Part shown: in pieces, positions 57,205 to 64,000 of the stretch
How positions within the stretch are numbered: position 1 is the first letter of the stretch
How the letters are laid out: each line of letters begins with the position of its first letter
From: Chakrabartia godavariana
GTDB taxonomy: Bacteria; Pseudomonadota; Alphaproteobacteria; Sphingomonadales; Sphingomonadaceae
Length of the DNA: 64,000 nt
Reading direction: 5' to 3'
NCBI GenBank assembly: GCA_005518185.1
Contig: RKSN01000003.1
Coordinates: 310,001-374,000 of the forward strand
Position numbers and translations under genes: made by a program
The notes under the pieces: generated by a model
Databases searched by the model: none
Seen by the model: the letters and a program-made list of their open reading frames with translations, nothing else
Told to the model about the DNA's origin: nothing

Positions 57205-60141
57205 ATGACAGAAGCACCGCGCCCCGACGCCCCCGACTATCGCGAGACCGTCTTCCTGCCGAAGACCGACTTTCCCATGAAGGCCGGCCTGCCGCAGAAG
57301 GAGCCGGGGATTCTGGCCAAGTGGCAGGAACAGGACCTGTACCGCCGCCTGCGCGAGGCGCGGAAGGGCCGCGAGAAGTTCATCCTGCATGATGGCCCGC
57401 CTTATGCGAATGGCGACATGCATATCGGCCATGCGCTCAACCACATCCTGAAGGACATGGTCGTCCGCACGCAGAGCCTGCTCGGCAAGGATGCGCCCTA
57501 TGTGCCCGGCTGGGACTGCCACGGCCTGCCCATCGAATGGAAGGTCGAGGAAGAATACAGGAAGAAGAAGCGCAACAAGGACGAAGTTCCCGTTGAGGAA
57601 TTCCGCGCCGAATGCCGCGCCTATGCGCAGAACTGGGTCAACCGCCAGCGTGAGCAGCTGAAGCGGCTGGGCATCAATGGCGATTGGGACAATCCCTACC
57701 TCACCATGGATTTTCAGGCAGAGGCGACGATTGTCGCCGAGCTGCTGAAGTTCGCCGAAAGCGGCCAGCTCTATCGCGGCGCCAAGCCGGTGATGTGGTC
57801 GCCGGTTGAAAAGACCGCGCTCGCCGAAGCTGAAGTGGAATATGAGGACATCGTCTCGACGCAGATCGATGTGGCGTTCGAGATTGTGGAAAGCCCGATC
57901 CCCGAACTGGTCGGCGCGCATGCAGTGATCTGGACCACGACGCCGTGGACGATCCCGGTCAATCAGGCGATCGCTTATGGGCCGGAGGTTGAGTACGTTG
58001 CGCTCCGTTTGAACTGGGCGGCTCGTGACGGTGCAGAGCAGCGCCGCTTTCCTTCCACTATCATTGTTGCAAAGGCTCTCGCAAACGATGCTTGTGCACG
58101 GGCGCAAGTTGGCGGCTGGGAAGTCGTTTGGTCTGGCAAAGGCGCCGACCTCGCCGGCACCATCGCCCGCCACCCGATGCATCATCTCGGCGGGTTCTTC
58201 GCCAAGCCGCGTCCGTTGCTCGCGGGCGATTTCGTCACGACCGACAGCGGCACCGGCCTTGTCCATATGGCGCCGGACCATGGCGAGGACGATTTCGACC
58301 TGTGCAAGGCGCATGGCATCGAACCCGTCTTCGCGGTGCAGGGCGATGGCAAGTATCGCGACGACTGGGCGTGGCTCGGCGGCGAAGGCAGTGTCATCAA
58401 CCCGAAGTTCAACGCGCCCGATGGCCCGATCTGCACCGCCCTGCGCGAAGCCGGCGGGCTGCTCGCCGCGAGCGCGGATTACAAGCACAGCTATCCGCAC
58501 AGCTGGCGGTCGAAGGCCAAGGTCATCTTCCGCTGCACGCCGCAATGGTTTGTGCCGATGGATAAGCCCATCAACCCCTCCACCACTAGCCTCACGGCTG
58601 GCGGTCCCCCTCCCCGTGCCGGGGAGGTTCTGGACGGTGCGACACCTCCCCGAAACGGGGAGGGGGACCAGCCGCAGGCTGGTGGAGGGGTAACCCTGCG
58701 CCAGGCCGCCATGCGCGCCATCGCCGAAACCCGGTTCGTGCCTGAAAAGGGCCGCAACCGTATCGGATCGATGGTCGAGGGACGCCCGGACTGGGTGCTC
58801 TCGCGCCAGCGCGCCTGGGGCGTGCCGATTACGCTGTTCGTCAACCGCAAGACGGGCCAGTATCTCAACGACCCGGCCGTCAACGCGCGCATCGTCGCGG
58901 GCATCAAGGAGCAGGGCGTCGACGCCTGGTCCGATGCGCGCGCGCAGGACTATCTCGGCAGCGACTACGCGCTTGAAGACTATGAGCGCGTGACCGACAT
59001 TCTGGACGTCTGGTTCGACAGCGGATCGACGCACGCCTTTGTGCTCGAATCGGGCAAATGGCCCGATCTGATGCGGCCCGAAGGCTATACCGGCCCGCTT
59101 GCCGACCTCTATCTGGAAGGCAGCGACCAGCATCGCGGCTGGTTCCAGTCGAGCTTGCTCGAGAGCTGCGGCACGCGTGGCCATGCGCCGTATAAGGCGG
59201 TCCTCACCCACGGCTTCACGATGGACCAAAAGGGCATGAAAATGTCCAAGTCGCTGGGCAACACCATCGATCCGCTGAAGGTGATGGAGCAGTACGGCGC
59301 GGACATCATCCGGCTGTGGGCGCTGTCGGTCGACTTCACCGAAGACCACCGCATCGGCGACGAGATCCTGAAGGGCGTCTCCGACCAGTATCGGAAGCTC
59401 CGGAACACGTTCCGCTATCTGCTCGGCGCGCTCGATGGCTATGACCATGCCAGCGAAGGCGTTGACTCCGCCGACATGCCCGAGCTGGAGCGCTATGTGC
59501 TCCATCTGCTGTCGGACCTCGACGCGACGCTGCGTCAGGCGATCGCGGACTATGACTTCAACGAATATACCCGCGCGCTGATCGACTTCTGCAATGAAGA
59601 CCTGTCGGCCTTCTTCTTTGATATCCGCAAGGACAGCCTCTATTGCGATGCGCCGGGCGATCCGAAGCGCCGCGCCTATCGCACGACGCTCGACATCCTG
59701 TTCCAGGCGCTGATCCGTTATGCAGCGCCGGTGCTGGTGTTCACGGCCGAGGAAGTCTGGACGACGCGCTTCCCGGACCGCGGCAGCATCCACCTGCAGG
59801 AACTCCATGCGCTGCCCGCCGACTGGCAGAACCCGGCGCTCGCTGAACGCTATGCCGCGCTGCGGGCACTGCGTGCCCAAGTGTCGGAAGCCATCGAGCC
59901 GATGCGCCGCGAGAAGATCGTCGGCTCCAGCCTTGCAGCGACCGTGACCGTCCCTGCCGATGCGCCCGAAGGCGATCTGGCCGAGCTGTTCATCACCGGG
60001 ACAGTGACGCGCGGGCAAGGCGCGGACGTGACTGTCGCCCCCTCCACCGATCCCAAATGCGGCCGCTGCTGGCGGCATCTGCCCGAAGTGGCGGAAGACG
60101 GCGCGCTGTGCGGGCGCTGTGACGGGGTGGTGAATGGCTGA
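57205..60141 (+). CDS. ileS: Isoleucyl-tRNA synthetase with an in-frame repeat insertion
   Basis: Charges tRNA-Ile and edits Val. It has 978 residues versus 938 in E. coli. HIGH is in GDMHIGHALNHILKDM and KMSKS in QKGMKMSKSLGNTIDP. The editing domain has AVIWTTTPWTIPVNQAI and GTGLVHMAPDHGEDDFD. The C-terminal zinc cysteines are DPKCGRCWRHL and CGRCDGV. Residues 457-496, between FVPMDKPI and TLRQAAMRAIAET, are Pro/Gly-rich and encoded by a palindromic repeat (see separate entry). Without them the protein would be 938 residues. The frame is unbroken. The stop overlaps the lspA start by 8 bp. The upstream leader carries a REP-like pair. Confidence 0.96.
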   Translation: MTEAPRPDAPDYRETVFLPKTDFPMKAGLPQKEPGILAKWQEQDLYRRLREARKGREKFILHDGPPYANGDMHIGHALNHILKDMVVRTQSLLGKDAPYVPGWDCHGLPIEWKVEEEYRKKKRNKDEVPVEEFRAECRAYAQNWVNRQREQLKRLGINGDWDNPYLTMDFQAEATIVAELLKFAESGQLYRGAKPVMWSPVEKTALAEAEVEYEDIVSTQIDVAFEIVESPIPELVGAHAVIWTTTPWTIPVNQAIAYGPEVEYVALRLNWAARDGAEQRRFPSTIIVAKALANDACARAQVGGWEVVWSGKGADLAGTIARHPMHHLGGFFAKPRPLLAGDFVTTDSGTGLVHMAPDHGEDDFDLCKAHGIEPVFAVQGDGKYRDDWAWLGGEGSVINPKFNAPDGPICTALREAGGLLAASADYKHSYPHSWRSKAKVIFRCTPQWFVPMDKPINPSTTSLTAGGPPPRAGEVLDGATPPRNGEGDQPQAGGGVTLRQAAMRAIAETRFVPEKGRNRIGSMVEGRPDWVLSRQRAWGVPITLFVNRKTGQYLNDPAVNARIVAGIKEQGVDAWSDARAQDYLGSDYALEDYERVTDILDVWFDSGSTHAFVLESGKWPDLMRPEGYTGPLADLYLEGSDQHRGWFQSSLLESCGTRGHAPYKAVLTHGFTMDQKGMKMSKSLGNTIDPLKVMEQYGADIIRLWALSVDFTEDHRIGDEILKGVSDQYRKLRNTFRYLLGALDGYDHASEGVDSADMPELERYVLHLLSDLDATLRQAIADYDFNEYTRALIDFCNEDLSAFFFDIRKDSLYCDAPGDPKRRAYRTTLDILFQALIRYAAPVLVFTAEEVWTTRFPDRGSIHLQELHALPADWQNPALAERYAALRALRAQVSEAIEPMRREKIVGSSLAATVTVPADAPEGDLAELFITGTVTRGQGADVTVAPSTDPKCGRCWRHLPEVAEDGALCGRCDGVVNG
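58574..58691. repeat. 118-nt palindromic repeat inserted within ileS
   Basis: The ends are perfect inverted repeats, ACCCCTCCACCA at 58574-58585 and TGGTGGAGGGGT at 58680-58691. They extend inward with small interruptions through GGCTGG and GTCCCCCTCCCC against GGGGAGGGGGAC and CCAGCC. Two inner hairpins, CCTCCCC-GTGC-CGGGGAGG and CCTCCCC-GAAA-CGGGGAGG, sit at the core. It is read in frame as about 40 residues (STTSLTAGGPPPRAGEVLDG and following). It resembles a type of intergenic palindrome I associate with sphingomonad genomes. Confidence 0.88.
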
Positions 60142-60640
60142 ACGCCATCTGCGGCTTGGCTTTGGTCTGGCAGTCGCGCTGTTCCTTGCGGATCAGGCGC
60201 TGAAGGCGGTCATGGTCGGCCCGCTGGCGTTGCAGGCCGCGCGGCAGATCTATCTGCTGCCGATCCTCAACCTGACCTGGGTTGAGAATTATGGCGTCGC
60301 ACTCGGCATGTTCCGGGCGAGCCATGAGACCGAACGCTGGGTGCTGGTCGGCGTGACCAGCCTGATCGCAGGCGTTGTCTCGGTCTGGATCACGCGCGAG
60401 AAGAACCGCATCGACGTGATGGGGCTTGGCCTCGTCCTCGGCGGCGCGCTCGGCAACATCGTGGACCGCATCCGGCTGGGCTACGTCGTTGATTTCATCG
60501 ATTTCCACATTGGCGGGTTCAGACCCTTTTTGGTCTTCAATCTTGCCGATGCGGCGATTACCATTGGTGTATTGATCCTTCTCGCCCGTGCCTTTTTCAC
60601 GCGCGATGCCAAGGCGGAAACGGAGACTGATAATGCGTAA
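60134..60640 (+). CDS. lspA: Lipoprotein signal peptidase (signal peptidase II)
   Basis: An inner-membrane aspartyl protease that removes the signal peptide of prolipoproteins. It has 168 residues and four membrane spans. The catalytic aspartates are in GNIVDRIRLGYVVDFIDFH and FNLADAAITIGV. The N-terminal FLADQALKAVM and NLTWVENYGVALGMF are conserved. The start overlaps the ileS stop (ATGGCTGA) and its stop lies inside the start of the following lipoprotein gene (ATGCGTAA), a typical ileS-lspA arrangement. Confidence 0.96.
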   Translation: MAERHLRLGFGLAVALFLADQALKAVMVGPLALQAARQIYLLPILNLTWVENYGVALGMFRASHETERWVLVGVTSLIAGVVSVWITREKNRIDVMGLGLVLGGALGNIVDRIRLGYVVDFIDFHIGGFRPFLVFNLADAAITIGVLILLARAFFTRDAKAETETDNA

Positions 60641-61040
60641 GGTTTTGGGTGTTGTGGCAGTCAGTGCGCTGCTTTCGGGCTGTGCCGGTGGCGGGCTGTT
60701 CAACCGCAAGTCTCCCGATGAGTTTCAGGTGACGCGTCTGGCGCCGCTGGTCGTTCCGCCCGATTTCGCGCTCGTCCCGCCCGCCGCCGGCAGCCCGCAG
60801 GCACAGGCGGCCGACAGCTCGACCCAGGCACTGCAGGCGATGTTCGGCGGCCCGGCCGCCCGTTCGGGCGCCGAAGTCAACGCGCTGAACGCAGCCGGCG
60901 CAGGCCGCGCGCAGCCGGGCATCCGTTCCAATGCGGGCGACCCGAAGACCGATGTCGTCGACAAGGGATCGACCACGCGTGACATCCTCGCCGCGCCCGA
61001 AGGCGATGGCCAGTCGGCGCGGACGTCAACCCCGCAATAA
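60633..61040 (+). CDS. DUF3035 lipoprotein
   Basis: A 135-residue lipoprotein of unknown function, DUF3035 family. The start MRKVLGVVAVSALLSGCAGG provides a lipobox (LLSGC, Cys17). The characteristic segment SPDEFQVTRLAPLVVPPDF follows, and the rest is low-complexity and Ala/Gly/Ser-rich. It overlaps the lspA stop by 8 bp; a lipoprotein gene of this family after lspA is common in alphaproteobacteria. A strong bidirectional terminator ends the transcript 20 bp later. Confidence 0.88.
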   Translation: MRKVLGVVAVSALLSGCAGGGLFNRKSPDEFQVTRLAPLVVPPDFALVPPAAGSPQAQAADSSTQALQAMFGGPAARSGAEVNALNAAGAGRAQPGIRSNAGDPKTDVVDKGSTTRDILAAPEGDGQSARTSTPQ

Positions 61041-61060
61041 CGCGTCTGTCACGGACACAG

Positions 61061-61098
61061 AAAAAGGGCGGGGCCACGAATGTGGCGCCCGCCCTTTT
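61061..61098. terminator. Bidirectional rho-independent terminator
   Basis: AAAAAGGGCGGG-GCCAC pairs with GTGGC-GCCCGCCCTTTT around a short GAAT loop, with one bulged C. A T-run follows on the plus strand and CCCTTTTT follows on the minus strand. It can end both the lspA-DUF3035 transcript and the convergent torF-type porin gene. Confidence 0.88.
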
Positions 61099-61140
61099 CA
61101 TTGCACAGGACGGCGCCGGGCGAACCCGGCCCCGGACCGA

Positions 61141-61920
61141 TCAGAACGACACGCCAACCGAGCCGAACAGGCCACCCTTGGCGATGTCCTTGCCCGAGGG
61201 GCTTAGGATCGCGCCACCGGCATAGCTGGTGTCGACATAGTTCAGGCCGAAGGTGAACTTGCCGAGCGTGTAGGAGGCACCGATGTTCCAGTCGGTGTAC
61301 TTGGAGCCACCCGACAGGAAGCTCTTCGTAAAGGTGCGGCCAACCGCGGCGCTCAGGCCGATCGGCGTGTTGGGCACCGTGCCCGACAGGCCGAAGTTCA
61401 GGTAAAGATTGTCTTCCTTGCCATTGCCAAGCGACAGCGCGGCCTGCTTCGGCGCGTAATTGGCGGCGAGCTTGGCGGTCACCGGGCCAAGCGTGTGCGC
61501 AACGCTGCCATAGAGCTCAAGGAAGTCGGAATTGGTGCCGGGCACGATCTTCGACGAGCCGGGATAGTAATAATAAAGGCCGCCCATATCGACGGTGGTG
61601 CCGCCGAACGTCTTCTTATAGCCCGCGATGAGATCGATTTCCTGATCGCCACCGGCCGCGATGTAATCATCGACCGACGAGCCCCAGATGCCGACATAGG
61701 CCCCCGATTCGTGGGCCACGGTCAGGCCCGCCTGCACGGCAAAGTCCTTGTCGGTCTGGGAAATGCCGCGGAAGCGATAGTCGGTCACGACGGCGACCGA
61801 GCCGCTGACGGTGATGGCGGGCGTATCGGCATCCTGCGCCATGGCCGGCGTGGCAGCCGCAGCGAGAGCGAGGCCCAAGAGAGGACGGAGGCCCGAAGTC
61901 GGGCGAAGGAACGTGCGCAT
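61141..61920 (-). CDS. TorF-family putative outer membrane porin
   Basis: A 259-residue beta-barrel protein of the TorF (TIGR02001) family. The signal peptide ends in AAAATPAMAQ. The mature start ITVSGSVAVVTDYRFRGISQ is the family signature, and VQAGLTVAHESGAYVGIWGS follows. GGTTVDMGGLYYYYPG and FLELYGSVAHTLGPVTAKLA continue the strands, and the last residue is Phe (GSVGVSF), the sorting signal for outer-membrane barrels. Function is unproven; homologues are abundant in proteobacteria. A GGGTATACCC palindrome abuts the ATG and overlaps the ribosome-binding region. Confidence 0.92.
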   Translation of the reverse strand: MRTFLRPTSGLRPLLGLALAAAATPAMAQDADTPAITVSGSVAVVTDYRFRGISQTDKDFAVQAGLTVAHESGAYVGIWGSSVDDYIAAGGDQEIDLIAGYKKTFGGTTVDMGGLYYYYPGSSKIVPGTNSDFLELYGSVAHTLGPVTAKLAANYAPKQAALSLGNGKEDNLYLNFGLSGTVPNTPIGLSAAVGRTFTKSFLSGGSKYTDWNIGASYTLGKFTFGLNYVDTSYAGGAILSPSGKDIAKGGLFGSVGVSF

Positions 61921-62107
61921 GGGTATACCCCTTGAAAGTTGTTGCGTCGTTCCGCCTGCGTTGCCGTCTGATGCCTCTCTCTGACCCGAAGGTCAGGGGG
62001 CCGCAGTCACGGCGACGCCCGACTCATGACGACGCATTGTGCGACGCACAACAAAAAAATGACACGTTTGTTGCAATCTGGCTCTGATCGTTGCGCGAAC
62101 GCAACAG
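61921..62107 (-). promoter_or_regulatory. torF-type leader with UUCG hairpins
   Basis: On the minus strand, after the aminotransferase stop, there is GTTGCG-TTCG-CGCAAC (62090-62105), then a T7 run at 62052-62058. Next comes CTGACC-TTCG-GGTCAG at 61981-61996, a cUUCGg tetraloop hairpin, and finally GGGTATACCC at 61921-61930 next to the porin ATG. The first may end the aminotransferase transcript; the others lie in the porin leader. The promoter itself is not evident. Confidence 0.5.
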
Positions 62108-63361
<1,254 letters not shown>

Positions 63362-63410
63362 CTATAGGCAAGCGCGGCAATGGGGGCAACCGCTGCTGCG
63401 CAGTTTCCCG

Positions 63411-64000
63411 TCACGCCAGCCGTGCGGGGAGGATGCCCCGGATGGCATTGCCGATAAAGAAGCCATGGGCCAGATCGTCCACGCGCAGGTCGGCTTCCTT
63501 GGCGCGGCCCGCCTCGATCAGTTCCGAGCGCAGGGTGCTGGGCAACAGCCCGCGAGAGAGCGGCGGGGTGAGCAGGCAGCCGTCCCGCTCGACATAGAGC
63601 GAGGTGAAGCTGCCTTCGGTCAGATAGCCCTGTGCATCCGCAAAGAGCACTTCAAACGTCCCTGCCTCGGCTTTGGCCTCATCGTAAAAGGCGCGGTCGC
63701 TGGTTTTGTGGCGCAGCCGGAAATCGGTGACGTCGACGGGAAGCGGGACAACCGCGACGGCCACCGGGCCGGGCGGCGGGGGTGGCAGGGCCGAAATCTC
63801 GATAGCGACGGCGCCGCTTCTGGCGAGCAGCAGGCGGACGCGCTTCGCCTCGCGCAGGCGGAAGGTGGCGGCCTGAAGTTCGTTGCGCACGGCGTGCCGG
63901 TCAAAACTGAAGTCGAGCACCTGTGCGCTGGCCCGCATCCGGGCGAGATGGAGGTCGAGCCGCTCAATCCCCTGTTCGGGGTCGAACCGCATCGTCTCAA
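63411..64000 (-). CDS. pabC: Aminodeoxychorismate lyase domain (PabC or PabB-PabC fusion), 5' end outside window
   Basis: The visible 196 codons are a fold-type IV PLP enzyme that converts aminodeoxychorismate to p-aminobenzoate for folate. The frame stays open to the window edge (ETMRFDPEQGIERLDLHLAR), so the true start is outside. The PLP lysine is in RHKTSDRAFYDEA, and EGSFTSLYVERDG and LSRGLLPSTLRSELIE are conserved. The start of this segment resembles the linker end of the PabB-PabC fusions common in sphingomonads, so a fusion is likely but cannot be proven here. It would supply folate for the ThyA/FolA pair nearby. Confidence 0.85.
   Translation of the reverse strand, partial: ETMRFDPEQGIERLDLHLARMRASAQVLDFSFDRHAVRNELQAATFRLREAKRVRLLLARSGAVAIEISALPPPPPGPVAVAVVPLPVDVTDFRLRHKTSDRAFYDEAKAEAGTFEVLFADAQGYLTEGSFTSLYVERDGCLLTPPLSRGLLPSTLRSELIEAGRAKEADLRVDDLAHGFFIGNAIRGILPARLA

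Noticed and set aside
57988-58140. Slightly atypical codons in the ileS editing domain
   Set aside because: G+C drops only to about 57% by hand count, and the protein aligns with the family; not strong enough for a claim of transfer.

Overview
The window is a gene-dense, high-G+C stretch (about 65% by eye) of an alphaproteobacterial chromosome, most likely from the order Sphingomonadales. The signs are an Atm1-type exporter of the Novosphingobium type, a TorF-type porin, a SPAP/PafA-like phosphatase, a DUF3035 lipoprotein following lspA, an RNase E with a C-terminal GWW motif, and a cbb3 oxidase locus with its own FNR-type regulator. Intergenic gaps are mostly under 200 bp, and many neighbours overlap by ATGA or GTGA. 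I see no tRNA, rRNA, IS element, prophage or CRISPR array.

Layout. 1-8.8 kb (+): a glycogen operon, glgP(partial)-glgB-glgC-glgA-pgm-glgX, almost fully translationally coupled. 8.8-12.4 kb (-): ppk1-ppx for polyphosphate, convergent with glgX. 12.5-24.3 kb: an oxygen-limitation block with hemN (-), a universal stress protein and an OmpW-type porin (+), and ccoNOQP-ccoGHIS plus a small Cys-rich exported protein (-). A Crp/Fnr regulator lies directly upstream of ccoN. Two perfect TTGA-N6-TCAA boxes mark the hemN/usp and ccoN promoter regions. 24.4-29.1 kb: secreted beta-helix protein, PafA-like phosphatase, DsbD. 29.2-38.2 kb (-): two genes of the fatty acid hydroxylase superfamily, a GMC oxidoreductase, a rhodanese-like protein, RecQ, a membrane AraC-type regulator and an Atm1-type ABC exporter. 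38.3-46.4 kb: lipase-like hydrolase, thioesterase, S9 oligopeptidase, DsbA-like protein, M48 protease with tetratricopeptide-like tail, and RNase E. 46.9-52.3 kb (+): amidase, PBP1A, RF2 and a lipoprotein-like methyltransferase. 52.3-61.0 kb: RadC-like JAB protein (-), then thyA-folA-dipeptidase-ribF-hypothetical-ileS-lspA-DUF3035 (+). 61.1-64 kb (-): TorF porin, aspartate-type aminotransferase, and the C-terminal part of a pabB-pabC fusion or pabC.

The most unusual items are as follows. First, a 118-nt palindromic repeat sits in frame inside ileS and adds about 40 residues to an essential synthetase. Second, inverted pairs of REP-like hairpins (29.2 kb and 57.1 kb) have stems that covary while a GAGC...GTCGA core stays fixed. 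Third, a Cys-rich exported peptide is translationally coupled to ccoS. Fourth, one FNR box is shared by hemN and usp. Fifth, three abutting perfect palindromes lie between an AraC-type gene and a hydroxylase gene. Sixth, a SAM-methyltransferase fold carries a lipobox.
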